DNA of 64,000 nucleotides from Streptomyces sp. WM4235. Lineage in GTDB: Bacteria > Actinomycetota > Actinomycetes > Streptomycetales > Streptomycetaceae. Below the pieces are notes generated by a model. It was not told the DNA's origin and made no database searches. It was given only the letters and a program-made list of their open reading frames with translations. Of this stretch, positions 36,731 through 44,761 are shown piece after piece (position 1 is the stretch's first letter; each line of letters begins with the position of its first letter). The stretch lies in assembly GCF_001279725.1 (NCBI RefSeq), contig NZ_LGDE01000170.1, positions 14,206-78,205 on the forward strand. The letters run 5' to 3'. The position numbers and the translations under genes were made by a program.

Positions 36731-39081
36731 GTACGGACCGTCACGCCCCCGAGCCCGCCGCCGCGGATGAACTGGCCGCCCCCGGCCCGGAGGGCGGGCC
36801 CACGGACGGCTCCGACGGCGTCGCTCCGCCGGAGACGGATCAGGCCGCCGAAGCACCGTCCGAGCCCCCGTCGGACACGGAGGCCGCACCGGATGCCGAG
36901 CAGGATGCCGACGGGCCGGAGGCCGACGCCCCGGTGCCGACGGTGACGGACACGACCGCCGACACGACCGCGGACACGACCGCGGAGGATGCCGACACCC
37001 CGGTGACGGACACGACCGCGGAGGATGCCGACGCCGATCCGGAGGCCGCGTCCGACGCCGCCGACGACGATGCCGATGCCGATGCCGATGAGTCGGGCGC
37101 GACGGCGACCGGGGACGCGGCCGCCGGCGACGCGGAGGGTGCCAAGCCCGCGCTCAGCGAGGCGGCGGCGGAGTTGGCCGCGCAGAAGGTCGAGCGCGAG
37201 CGGATCGCCCGGCGCAAGGCGGAGCGCGAGGCACCGATCGAGGCCGGCGCGAAGCTCAGCGGGACGGCCGCCGACCTGCTGGCCGCCGTACGGGCCGTGG
37301 AGAGCGGCGCCCAGCCCGCTCCCGTGTACTTCGACGACGCCCCGGCCGCGCCGCGCCCCGCTCCGGCCGCCGCTCCCCCGCAGCCCCGCACGCCCGCGCC
37401 CGTCGCGGCGGTCGCCGTCGGCGACGTCGACGCCGTACGCGCCGTCCTGCTGCGCGGTGGGGCTCCCGAGGCCTTGGCGGCTCAGGCCGCGGCCGTGCTC
37501 GGCGAGGGCGCGGCCGAGCGGCTCGCCGAGGACCCCTGGCTGCTGTTGGCGGTGGCCGGGGTGCGTCCCACCCAGGCGGACGGATTCGCCCGGGCCCTGC
37601 TGGGCCCCGAGGCGGGCCCGGCCGACGAGCGCCGCAGCGCCGCCCTGGTGGGCTGGCTGCTGGACCAGGCCGCCCTGAAGGGACACACCGCGCTGGAGGC
37701 GCCGATCCTGGAGAAGGCGCTGGCCCAGTACGGCGTCCCGGACGCCGGGGAGGCGCTGGAGCAGGCCATCGGGGACGGCACGGTGCTGGTGTTCAACGAG
37801 CAGTTGGACCCGCCGGGCACCGAGTACGCCGAGGGCGAGGAGCCCCCGGTGCGCGTCCTCTTCGGTCTGGAGGGCTGCGCCCTGGCCGAGGAGAGCCTGG
37901 CCGACGGGCTGGCCCGGCTCGCCAACACCTTCGGCGGGGCGGCCGATTGGGAGAAGGCCGCCACCGGACCGGGCGCCGATCTGATCCGGGCGGTCTCCGG
38001 CCACGGCCTGGTCACCCATACAGGTGGCGAGGCGGCTCGCGCCGAACCGACGGCCCTGCTCGCGGCCGCCCGGGAATTCGGGCTGCGGGCGTGCCTGGCC
38101 GCCCACGCGCCGCACGAGGGCGCCGTGACCGTGGCGGGCCTGCTCGCCGGCGCCGAGGGGCCCGGGCGGGACGCGGACGGACAGTTCGCGCTGGACCTGC
38201 TCATCGTCCTGGACGCCCCCCAGCTGGACGTGGAGACCGCCGCCGCGCTGGTGGAGTCGGTGCCGGACGGCGCCCGACTGGTGCTGTCCGGGGACCCCGG
38301 CGTCCTCGGCTCGGCCGGGCCGGGGCGGGTGTTCGCGGATGTGGTGGCGGCCCGTGCCTGCCCGCAGTCAGTCTCCCGCATCCCGGACCCCGGTCCGCTC
38401 GGCGAGCTGGTCTCGGGCATCGGGATCGGGGAGCTGAACCAGGTCGAGGCTCCCGGCAAGGAGGTCGTCATCGTCCCGGTGCGCGACGCCGGGGAGGCCG
38501 TGCACCGAACCGTCCAGCTGGTGGCCGAGTCGGTGCCCCGCGCGTTCGGCGTCCCGGCGGACGACGTGCAGGTCATCACTCCCGGCCACGGCGGCTCGGC
38601 GGGCACCAGGGCGCTGAACACTGCCCTCAAGGAGCGGCTGAACCCCGGCCCCGGCCGCTTCCGCGGCTTCGACCCCGGTGACCGGGTGGTCCACGTTCCC
38701 TCGCCGGGGCGGGCGCTGCCCGCGCGGGTGGTGTCGGCCGACGCTGAGGGGCTGCACCTGGACGCCTCGGGCGAGCGGGTCGTCGTACCGCAGGAGCAGG
38801 TGGAGTCCCGGGTCCGGCACGGCTGGGCGGTGACCGCGCACCAGGCCGTGGGCGTGCGCTGGCCGGCGGTGGTCGTGGTCCTGCCGGGCGACGCGGCGGA
38901 GGCTCTGTCGCGGGACTGGGTGTACACGGCGTTCGGGCGGGCCGAGCGGCACCTGTCCGTGGTGCACGGCGTCGACCAGGCCCTGCCGGCGGCGGTGACC
39001 CAGGGGCTGCCGAAGCCGCGCACGACCCGCCTGACGGGCCTGCTGCGGGCCCTGGTGGCCTCGGCCGAACAACCGCGGTAG
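36727..39081 (+). CDS. Degenerate RecD2-like helicase-related protein with helix-hairpin-helix region
   Basis: A 784-residue protein. Residues 1-140 are disordered, acidic and repetitive (TDTTADTTADTTAEDAD). Residues about 225-330 resemble the RecD2 helix-hairpin-helix region. The remainder follows RecD2 helicase order, but the ATPase motifs are altered. Where Walker A should be there is LVTHTGGEAARAEPTALL with no GKT. The DEAS box is replaced by IVLDAPQLD. GDPGVLGSAGPGRVFADVV matches motif III (GDPDQLPSVGPG) loosely. VTAHQAVGVRWPAVVVV replaces HKSQG, and VYTAFGRAERHLSVV replaces TAVTRAK. It is therefore probably a non-ATPase DNA-binding or regulatory relic. Translationally coupled to the aldo/keto reductase by a 4-base overlap. 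Confidence 0.8.
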   Translation: MSTDRHAPEPAAADELAAPGPEGGPTDGSDGVAPPETDQAAEAPSEPPSDTEAAPDAEQDADGPEADAPVPTVTDTTADTTADTTAEDADTPVTDTTAEDADADPEAASDAADDDADADADESGATATGDAAAGDAEGAKPALSEAAAELAAQKVERERIARRKAEREAPIEAGAKLSGTAADLLAAVRAVESGAQPAPVYFDDAPAAPRPAPAAAPPQPRTPAPVAAVAVGDVDAVRAVLLRGGAPEALAAQAAAVLGEGAAERLAEDPWLLLAVAGVRPTQADGFARALLGPEAGPADERRSAALVGWLLDQAALKGHTALEAPILEKALAQYGVPDAGEALEQAIGDGTVLVFNEQLDPPGTEYAEGEEPPVRVLFGLEGCALAEESLADGLARLANTFGGAADWEKAATGPGADLIRAVSGHGLVTHTGGEAARAEPTALLAAAREFGLRACLAAHAPHEGAVTVAGLLAGAEGPGRDADGQFALDLLIVLDAPQLDVETAAALVESVPDGARLVLSGDPGVLGSAGPGRVFADVVAARACPQSVSRIPDPGPLGELVSGIGIGELNQVEAPGKEVVIVPVRDAGEAVHRTVQLVAESVPRAFGVPADDVQVITPGHGGSAGTRALNTALKERLNPGPGRFRGFDPGDRVVHVPSPGRALPARVVSADAEGLHLDASGERVVVPQEQVESRVRHGWAVTAHQAVGVRWPAVVVVLPGDAAEALSRDWVYTAFGRAERHLSVVHGVDQALPAAVTQGLPKPRTTRLTGLLRALVASAEQPR

Positions 39082-39094
39082 CGCGGGTGACGTC

Positions 39095-39130
39095 GGTGTG
39101 CCCCCGCCCGGGTCCGGGCGGGGGCACACC
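39095..39130. terminator. Bidirectional terminator, 17-bp perfect stem
   Basis: GGTGTGCCCCCGCCCGG (39095-39111) with its complement at 39114-39130, 2-base loop, between convergent genes. Confidence 0.8.
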
Positions 39131-39160
39131 GACGTGCGCACCGACTTGCGGGGTGAGGGG

Positions 39161-39820
39161 TCAGGCCGGGGTCAGGCCCGGCGCGGTGGCCTCCTCGGCC
39201 TCGTCGTCCTCGAAGTCGTCCGGCTCCTCGTCGAAGACCGCGCTCACGTCGAACCGGTGCAGGACGTCCTGCGGGTCGGTGTGCCCGAAGGGCGTGTCCA
39301 GCCACTCCCCCGGTTCCGCGATCTCCTCCGAGGCGGCGAGCCAGAGCGTGGAGTCCCCTTCCTCCAAGCCGAACTCCTTGTAGCGGGAGGCGATCTCGTC
39401 GGGCTCGTACTCCCCGAAGAGCACGCCGAGGGCACCCGCGGTGCCGCCGTCGTCGACCAGCTCGGCGTCCCGGTCGTGCGCGGCGACACGCTCGGCCTGG
39501 GCGATCAGTCGCTGGGGTTCCACGACGGCGTAGTCGCGGCGGATGAGCACGCTGAAGGCGGCGGGCTCGGCGGGGCCGGTGTACGGGACACCGTCCTCGG
39601 GCGTCGGGATCTCGAAGGGGGTGACCTCGTCGTAGCGGTCGTACAGGAGCTCGTCGTACTCCTCGGCGGCTGCGGCGAGTTCGTTGAAGGCGGCGTAGAC
39701 GGCCGGGTCCTCGTCCCCGATCCTGCTCTCGACCGCGGCGAGGTGACGGTCGAGCGCGGCCTTGACCGCCTCGGCGGCGGCACGTACCTCGGCAACAGTG
39801 GGCAGAGCGGCATCAGACAT
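39161..39820 (-). CDS. Conserved acidic hypothetical protein
   Basis: A 219-residue, very acidic protein beginning MSDAALPTVAEVRAAAEAVK. The N-terminal 70 residues are helical; FSVLIRRDYAVVEPQRLIAQ and YEPDEIASRYKEFGLEEGD are likely conserved blocks; and the last 25 residues are an Asp/Glu-rich tail. No catalytic motif or signal peptide is visible and I do not recognise a characterised family. It is divergent from the small DUF5703 gene, 47 bp away. Confidence 0.75.
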   Translation of the reverse strand: MSDAALPTVAEVRAAAEAVKAALDRHLAAVESRIGDEDPAVYAAFNELAAAAEEYDELLYDRYDEVTPFEIPTPEDGVPYTGPAEPAAFSVLIRRDYAVVEPQRLIAQAERVAAHDRDAELVDDGGTAGALGVLFGEYEPDEIASRYKEFGLEEGDSTLWLAASEEIAEPGEWLDTPFGHTDPQDVLHRFDVSAVFDEEPDDFEDDEAEEATAPGLTPA

Positions 39821-39867
39821 AGTGCAGACGCTATCCGTAGCAGGGCTCTGCCCGCACAATAGATGCG

Positions 39868-40056
39868 ATGCCGGAATACGAATTTGTCGACGTGTACGTG
39901 CCCCGCGGGGTTCCTCGCCACGAGGCCACCCGCCTGTTGACCGACCATGCCGAGTACGGGCACTGGGAGCTGGACCGACTGACATTGCACCGGGACGGCA
40001 GTCGCCGCGTGCGGTTGCGCCGCCGGATCATCCGCCAGGTCCGCGCCACGTGGTGA
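39868..40056 (+). CDS. Small DUF5703-family protein
   Basis: A 62-residue protein, MPEYEFVDVYVPRGVPRHEA then RLLTDHAEYGHWELDRLTLH, ending in an Arg-rich stretch RVRLRRRIIRQVR. It matches the small actinobacterial DUF5703 family as I remember it. The fold is probably a short alpha-beta unit; the basic tail could bind nucleic acid or membrane. Function unknown. A 12-bp-stem terminator follows immediately. Confidence 0.75.
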   Translation: MPEYEFVDVYVPRGVPRHEATRLLTDHAEYGHWELDRLTLHRDGSRRVRLRRRIIRQVRATW

Positions 40057-40084
40057 CGCGGGTCCCGGGGGCGGGACCCGCGTC
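40055..40084. terminator. Terminator hairpin after DUF5703 gene
   Basis: GACGCGGGTCCC / GGGACCCGCGTC, 12-bp stem, 6-base loop, overlapping the stop codon region, between convergent genes. Confidence 0.7.
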
Positions 40085-40095
40085 GTGAACGGCCG

Positions 40096-40875
40096 TCAGG
40101 CGGCGTTGCGGGCGCGCCGGTAGAGCACGGCGCCGGCGAGCAACAGCCCGCCCGCGAGCGGAACGCCGGCGCTGAGGACGTCACCGGCGCCGGTTTCGGC
40201 AAGCCCTTGGCCCTGGCCGGGCTTCACGGGAGTACCGGGGTTGCCCGGAGTCCCGGGATTGCCGGGCGTACCGGGGTTGCCCGGGGTGCCGGGGTTCCCA
40301 GGAGTTCCGGGGTTACCGGGCGTACCCGGCGTGCCCGGAGTTCCGGGGTTGCCCGGGTTGCCGGGCGTACCCGGGTTCCCAGGAGTTCCGGGGTTCCCAG
40401 GAGTACCCGGGTTACCGGGCGTACCCGGGTTCCCAGGAGTTCCGGGGTTCCCAGGAGTGCCGGGGTTACCGGGGTTGCCCGGGGTGCCGGGGTTGCCCGG
40501 GGTGCCCGGCTCGTCGTCGTCGCACGGCTCGTCCGGGTTTCCGGGGTGGCCCGGGTGACCGGGGTTTCCGGGGTGGCCAGGGTGGCCCGGGTTTCCGGGG
40601 TGGCTCGGTCGTGTCGGTTTGCCGGCGTTCTCGCAGCGGTTGCCGAAGGCGGGGTTCAGGCCCCCCACCACGTTCACGGTGTTCCCGCAGGCGTTCACCG
40701 GTACGTCCACGGGCGCCTGGAGGTTGTTTCCGGACAGCAGGCCCGGGGAGTTCGCGGCATGGCCGGACGCTCCGGCGTCCGCCTGGGCGACACCGCCACC
40801 CAGCGCGAGAACACCTCCCGCGGCCGCCATGGTGATCAGGGTCTTCCTGGTGACCTGTACTACCGGTCGTCGCAT
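40096..40875 (-). CDS. Long, cell-wall-anchored chaplin with collagen-like Gly-X-Pro repeats
   Basis: A 259-residue surface protein. Signal peptide (1-32, ending VAQA) is followed by one chaplin domain (about 36-84) with the two conserved Cys (63 and 81) in [20 protein letters not shown]. Residues about 92-218 are almost pure PGN/PGT/PGH triplets, broken once by [11 protein letters not shown] sortase signal LAETG (225-229), a hydrophobic helix and RRARNAA tail follow. Typical long chaplins (ChpA-C) have two chaplin domains; here the second is absent and the repeat takes its place. Anchored chaplins help form the hydrophobic coat of aerial hyphae. Start [12 protein letters not shown] has AGGGGA upstream; ATG at 40899 is possible. 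It sits next to a short chaplin, as chpC-chpH do. Confidence 0.88.
   Translation of the reverse strand: MRRPVVQVTRKTLITMAAAGGVLALGGGVAQADAGASGHAANSPGLLSGNNLQAPVDVPVNACGNTVNVVGGLNPAFGNRCENAGKPTRPSHPGNPGHPGHPGNPGHPGHPGNPDEPCDDDEPGTPGNPGTPGNPGNPGTPGNPGTPGNPGTPGNPGTPGNPGTPGNPGTPGNPGNPGTPGTPGTPGNPGTPGNPGTPGNPGTPGNPGTPGNPGTPVKPGQGQGLAETGAGDVLSAGVPLAGGLLLAGAVLYRRARNAA
40214..40600. repeat. DNA repeat tract encoding the Gly-X-Pro region
   Basis: Nine-base units (forms of GGNNNNCCN) in tandem, with longer near-identical blocks such as GGGTTCCCAGGAGTTCC repeated. Such tracts change length by slippage and are prone to assembly error. Confidence 0.85.
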
Positions 40876-40998
40876 CTGTACTCGTCCCCTGTTGTGCACG
40901 TTTCGGTCGACGCGCAGGCCCTGCAGGCTCCCCCGCCTGCCGCGCCGAGATGTCGGAAGCCGGGCCGCGTGATCGAGATCGGGCCCGGAAAGCCCGGT

Positions 40999-41030
40999 GG
41001 CCCCGGAGCGCTGGAACGCGCTCCGGGGCC
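40999..41030 (-). terminator. Terminator after the short chaplin gene
   Basis: GGCCCCGGAGCGC / GCGCTCCGGGGCC, 13-bp perfect stem, 6-base loop, 17 bp past the short chaplin stop. Confidence 0.75.
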
Positions 41031-41046
41031 CGGGACTTCAGATACG

Positions 41047-41280
41047 TCAGGCGTTGACGCAGGTGTTGCCGAAGGCCGGGTTCAGCAGACCGATCACGTT
41101 GATCGTGTTGCCGCAGACGTTGACCGGCACGTGGACCGGAACCTGGACGACGTTGCCGGACAGGACACCGGGCGAACCGATGGCCGCACCCTGGGCACCC
41201 GCGTCGGCGGCAGCCATGCCCGCACCCGCGAGAATGAGACCACCAGTGGCAGCCGCAGCGGCGACAACCTTCTTGAGCAT
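41047..41280 (-). CDS. Short secreted chaplin (ChpH-like)
   Basis: A 77-residue hydrophobin-like surface protein. Signal peptide MLKKVVAAAAATGGLILAGA to about residue 26 (AAA-DAG), then one chaplin domain with Cys56 and Cys74 in VNVCGNTINVIGLLNPAFGN and TCVNA. Short chaplins polymerise into amyloid fibrils on aerial hyphae. A strong GGAGG lies 4-5 bases before the ATG. It precedes the long chaplin on the same strand with its own terminator. The upstream 5' region contains a hairpin. Closest to ChpH in S. coelicolor by sequence and location. Confidence 0.93.
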   Translation of the reverse strand: MLKKVVAAAAATGGLILAGAGMAAADAGAQGAAIGSPGVLSGNVVQVPVHVPVNVCGNTINVIGLLNPAFGNTCVNA

Positions 41281-41299
41281 TGTTCCTCCTAGTAGGCAA

Positions 41300-41324
41300 G
41301 TGCGGTCCCAGCCGCGGACCGCAC
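41300..41324 (-). terminator. Hairpin in the short-chaplin leader / after M20 gene
   Basis: GTGCGGTCC / GGACCGCAC, 9-bp stem, 7-base loop, 20 bp upstream of the chaplin start and 94 bp after the M20 stop. Could act as terminator or as leader structure. Confidence 0.45.
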
Positions 41325-41417
41325 CACCTGTAACGAGGAAGGATCACCGGGGCTACGAGCGTATGAGTGCATTCACTCTTCTCGGTGACGTCCGCACACC
41401 CTCCCGAATCTCGCGCC

Positions 41418-42743
41418 TCAGGCGTTGTCGATGAATCGGTCGAGCACCCGAACACCGAACTTCAGCCCGTCCACCGGCACCCGCTCGTCCACGCCGTGGA
41501 ACATGCCGGCGAAGTCGAGCTCCGGGGGCAGCTGGAGCGGGGCGAAGCCGAAGCAGCGGATTCCGAGGTCGTCGAAGGACTTGGCGTCCGTGCCGCCGGA
41601 GAGCATGTACGGAACCGCGCGCGCGATCGGGTCCTCCGCCTTCAGCGCGGTCTGCATGGCGTCGACGAGCTTTCCGTCGAAGTCCGTCTCCAGGGCCTTG
41701 TCCGCGTGGACGTCCTCCCGCTTCACGCGCGGGCCGAGGATCCGGTCGAGGTCCGCGAAGAACTCGTCCTCGTAACCGGGCAGGAAGCGACCGTCCACGT
41801 GCGCGGTGGCCTGGCCGGGGATGACGTTGACCTTGTAGCCGGCGCCCAGCATCGTCGGGGCCGCCGAGTTGCGCAGGGTGGCCCCGACCATCTTGGCGAT
41901 GCCGCCGAGCTTGGCGAGCGTCGCGTCCATGTTGTCGGGGTCGAGGGGGGTTCCGAGCGCGTCCGAGAGTTCGTCCAGGAAGGACCGCACGGTCTTGGTC
42001 ACGCGCACCGGCCACTGGTGGCGGCCCAGCCGGCCCACGGCCTCGCACAGCTCCGTGATGGCGTTGTCGTTGTTGGTCATGGAGCCGTGGCCCGCGGTGC
42101 CCTCCACCGTGAGCCGCATCCAGTGCATGCCCTTCTGGGCGGTCTCCACCAGGTACAGGCGCAGGTTCTCGTTGACGGTGAACGAGAAGCCGCCGACCTC
42201 GCCGATGGCCTCGGTGACCCCCTCGAAGAGGCCGGGGTGCTTGTCGACGAGGTGCCGGGCCCCGTAGACGCCGCCCGCCTCCTCGTCGGAGAGGAAGGCG
42301 AGCACGATGTCGCGCGGGGGCTTGCGGCCGCTGCGCATCCGGTCGCGCACGACGGCCAGCGTCATCGCGTCCATGTCCTTCATGTCGACCGCGCCGCGCC
42401 CCCACAGGCACCCGTCGGCGATCTCGCCCGCGAACGGGTCGTACGTCCAGTCCGCGGCGTTGGCGGGGACGACATCGGTGTGGCCGTGGATCAGCAGCGC
42501 CGGCCGGGAGGGGTCCTCGCCCTCGATGCGCGCGACGGTGGAGGCCCGCCCCTTGTGCGATTCGAAGATCTGCGGCTCCAGCCCGACCTCGGCCAGCTGC
42601 TCCGCGACCCACTCGGCCGCTTTCCGCTCACCGGGGCCGGAGTGGTCCCCGTAGTTGCTGGTGTCGATCCGGATGAGGTCACGGCAGAGGTCGACGACCT
42701 CGTCCTCACCGGAGACGGTCCTGCCCGCGCTCGATTCGCTCAC
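41418..42743 (-). CDS. M20/M28-type zinc metallopeptidase or amidohydrolase
   Basis: A 441-residue M20-family hydrolase. Metal ligands are in LLIHGHTDVVP (His and catalytic Asp), GRGAVDMKDMDAM, and SDEEAGGVYGARHL (catalytic Glu pair). A dimerisation/lid domain (about 190-310) is inserted, and a final His ligand is in FAGMFHGVDERVPVD. It resembles the dipeptidase/ArgE/DapE-like subgroup; substrate unknown. The GTG at 42743 was chosen for GGAGGA 6 bases upstream; a GTG at 42758 would begin before that ribosome site. The upstream 170 bp holds only spacer before the tRNA. Confidence 0.88.
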   Translation of the reverse strand: MSESSAGRTVSGEDEVVDLCRDLIRIDTSNYGDHSGPGERKAAEWVAEQLAEVGLEPQIFESHKGRASTVARIEGEDPSRPALLIHGHTDVVPANAADWTYDPFAGEIADGCLWGRGAVDMKDMDAMTLAVVRDRMRSGRKPPRDIVLAFLSDEEAGGVYGARHLVDKHPGLFEGVTEAIGEVGGFSFTVNENLRLYLVETAQKGMHWMRLTVEGTAGHGSMTNNDNAITELCEAVGRLGRHQWPVRVTKTVRSFLDELSDALGTPLDPDNMDATLAKLGGIAKMVGATLRNSAAPTMLGAGYKVNVIPGQATAHVDGRFLPGYEDEFFADLDRILGPRVKREDVHADKALETDFDGKLVDAMQTALKAEDPIARAVPYMLSGGTDAKSFDDLGIRCFGFAPLQLPPELDFAGMFHGVDERVPVDGLKFGVRVLDRFIDNA

Positions 42744-42915
42744 GCTGCTTCCTCCCACTGATCAGTGCCGACTTCCTCCCCCCATCCTCGCCCCACGGGC
42801 CGCCGTCCCCAAGGGCGATCCCCGGTCACCTGGGGGGTGTGATCGAGGACCCCGGAATGTTTGGTAATGTTTTCCACGTCGGAACGGCCCGCGAGGGACG
42901 CGAGACAGACACCTT

Positions 42916-43003
42916 GTCCGGGTGGCGGAATGGCAGACGCGCTAGCTTGAGGTGCTAGTGCCCTTTATCGGGCGTGGGGGTTCAAGTCCCCCCTCGGACA
43001 CCA
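42916..43003 (+). tRNA. tRNA-Leu (anticodon GAG)
   Basis: An 88-nt type II tRNA. Acceptor GTCCGGG pairs with CTCGGAC (one G-U). The D arm contains GGCGGAATGGCAGAC. Anticodon stem CTAGC/GCTAG encloses loop TTGAGGT, reading GAG, which decodes CUC/CUU Leu. A variable arm pairs GCCC/GGGC. T arm is GGGGGTTCAAGTCCCCC. CCA is encoded. Confidence 0.96.
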
Positions 43004-43007
43004 GCAG

Positions 43008-43040
43008 GAACCCCACTTCATGTGGGGTTCTTTTGCTTTT
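43008..43040 (+). terminator. Canonical terminator after tRNA-Leu
   Basis: GAACCCCAC / GTGGGGTTC, 9-bp stem, 5-base loop, followed by TTTTGCTTTT. One of the few T-tailed terminators in this window. Confidence 0.92.
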
Positions 43041-43198
43041 CCGGGCCGTGGCGGGACCGACCACGCGACCAAGGGCCCCGGAGATTCCCCAGGGCGGCCC
43101 GAGTGTCGCGGCCACGGCGCCGACCGCCGCCCGCGGTCGCCCCGGGCCGAGGGCGACCGCGGTCCCGGCCGCGGGATCACGTGGACCACGGCCAAGGC

Positions 43199-43447
43199 CT
43201 AGTCCCCGCGCGGTCGCCGGGTCCTTCGACGGCGCTTGGCAGGGTGGTCCGAGTCGTCCTCGGCCGTGGGCAGGGCGGCATCGCTGTCCGCGTGGTCGTT
43301 CACCCAACCGCAGAGCGGGCAGGCGTACCGACCGTTGAGCCCTGCGATCAAGGTGCCGCACTTGCGGCATTCGGTCTCTGTGATCTCCAGCGCGGACAAC
43401 GGGGGTTGCTCGTCCCGCGGAGGGGGCGCCGGTAGCCATCGCGTCAT
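43199..43447 (-). CDS. Small zinc-ribbon protein
   Basis: An 82-residue protein. The centre (27-48) reads CRKCGTLIAGLNGRYACPLC, two Cys-x2-Cys pairs that form a zinc ribbon. The N-terminus is Pro-rich and the C-terminus is an Arg/Lys cluster (KRRRRTRRPRG) suggesting nucleic-acid contact. Stands alone between the tRNA and the CynX-type gene. Function unknown. The 195 bp between it and the tRNA holds the terminator and otherwise nothing I can identify. Confidence 0.7.
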   Translation of the reverse strand: MTRWLPAPPPRDEQPPLSALEITETECRKCGTLIAGLNGRYACPLCGWVNDHADSDAALPTAEDDSDHPAKRRRRTRRPRGD

Positions 43448-43495
43448 GGGAGCACGCTACCGCCGTGATGTCCGGCGGGGTCGCCCGCGTCCCGT

Positions 43496-44761
43496 TCAGG
43501 GGCGGCCGGCCACGTGCAGGGGGCGGGAGGCGCCGAGGCCCGCGGCGATCTGCGGGACCAGCAGGACCAGGAGCACGATCAGCGGGAGCGTCCAGGTGTG
43601 GGAGGCGTCGTGGATCGCGCCGAGGACGGCCGGGCCGGTGGCGGCGAGGGTGTAGCCGAGGCACTGGGCCATGCTGGAGAGCTGGGCGGTGTGCCGGGCG
43701 TCGGGCGCCCGGTGCAGGATGAACAGGAGCGCGAGGCTGATCGCCACGCCCTGGCCGAGGCCGAGCAGGACCATCCAGAGGTACGCGCCGGCGACCGGGG
43801 CGACGAGGAGCCCGGTGAAGCCGAGGGCGCACAGGACGGCGCCGAGGACGGCGAGGGTTCCCGTACCGATCCTGCGGCCGGCGACGACCGGCGCGAGGAA
43901 GGAACCCGCGATGCCGAGCAGCGAGGAGAAGGAGAGCATCCATCCGGCGTTGGCGGGGCTCGTCCCGGCGTCCGTGAGCAGGGTGGGCAGCCAGGCGGCG
44001 GCCGCGTAGTAGCCGAGGGACTGCAGCCCCATGTAGGCGGTGACCTGCCAGGCGAGCGGGGAGCGCCACAGGCCGCGTACGGGGTGGGCCGCGGCGCGGG
44101 CGGTGGCCGCCGCGGTGCGGGTGCGGGAGCGGGTCTGCGGGAGCCAGACGAGGAGCGCGACCAGGGCGAGGGCGCCCCAGCAGGCGAGGGTGGTCCGCCA
44201 GGTCATGTCGCCGGCCTGGCGGACGGGCAGGGTGACGCCGGCGGCGAGTGCGGCGCCGCCGAACAGGGACATGGAGTACAAGCCGGTCATCAGGCCGGTG
44301 CGGGTGGGGAAGTCGCGCTTGATCAGTCCGGGGAGCAGGACGTTGGCGACGGCTATGCCGGCGCCGATGACGAGCGTCCCCGCGAACAGGGCGAGCACGC
44401 TGTCGAGCATGCGCAGGGCCGTGCCCGCGCAGACCAGGGCCATGGTGGCGAGGAGGGCGCGCTCCGTGCCGAGGAGGCGGCCGATCCGGGGGGCGAGGGG
44501 CGCGAGCAGGCCGAAGCAGAGCAACGGGAGTGCGGTGAGCAGGCTGACCGAGGCGGCCGACATCCCGCTGTCCACCCGGATGGTGTCGGCGAGGGGTGAG
44601 ACGGCGACCAGCGCGGGGCGCAGGTTGAGCGCCAGCAGGACGACCCCGGCGGCGAGGAGGAGGGCTCCGCGGCCCGCGGTGCCCGGCGGGGCGGGTGCCG
44701 ACGGCGGTGGGGGTGCGGGGATCGCGGGTCGGCCGGCGCGGGTGGCGGCGCTGTTACTCAC
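43496..44761 (-). CDS. CynX/NimT-family MFS transporter
   Basis: A 421-residue, 12-helix transporter. The block LLALNLRPALVAVSPLADTI near the start and APRIGRLLGTERALL fit the CynX/NimT (cyanate/2-nitroimidazole) branch. The first 30 residues are Pro/Ala-rich and cytosolic. GTG start (VSNSAATRAG) overlaps the stop of the GntR-type gene by 8 bases, so the two form a coupled operon and the regulator likely controls it. Substrate unknown. Confidence 0.87.
   Translation of the reverse strand: MSNSAATRAGRPAIPAPPPPSAPAPPGTAGRGALLLAAGVVLLALNLRPALVAVSPLADTIRVDSGMSAASVSLLTALPLLCFGLLAPLAPRIGRLLGTERALLATMALVCAGTALRMLDSVLALFAGTLVIGAGIAVANVLLPGLIKRDFPTRTGLMTGLYSMSLFGGAALAAGVTLPVRQAGDMTWRTTLACWGALALVALLVWLPQTRSRTRTAAATARAAAHPVRGLWRSPLAWQVTAYMGLQSLGYYAAAAWLPTLLTDAGTSPANAGWMLSFSSLLGIAGSFLAPVVAGRRIGTGTLAVLGAVLCALGFTGLLVAPVAGAYLWMVLLGLGQGVAISLALLFILHRAPDARHTAQLSSMAQCLGYTLAATGPAVLGAIHDASHTWTLPLIVLLVLLVPQIAAGLGASRPLHVAGRP

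Noticed and set aside
40214..40600. CRISPR or satellite array
   Set aside because: The regular units are coding triplets of the chaplin stalk in frame, without unique spacers.
42916..43040. Integrated element at tRNA-Leu
   Set aside because: No integrase, no repeat of the tRNA 3' end and ordinary chromosomal genes on both sides.
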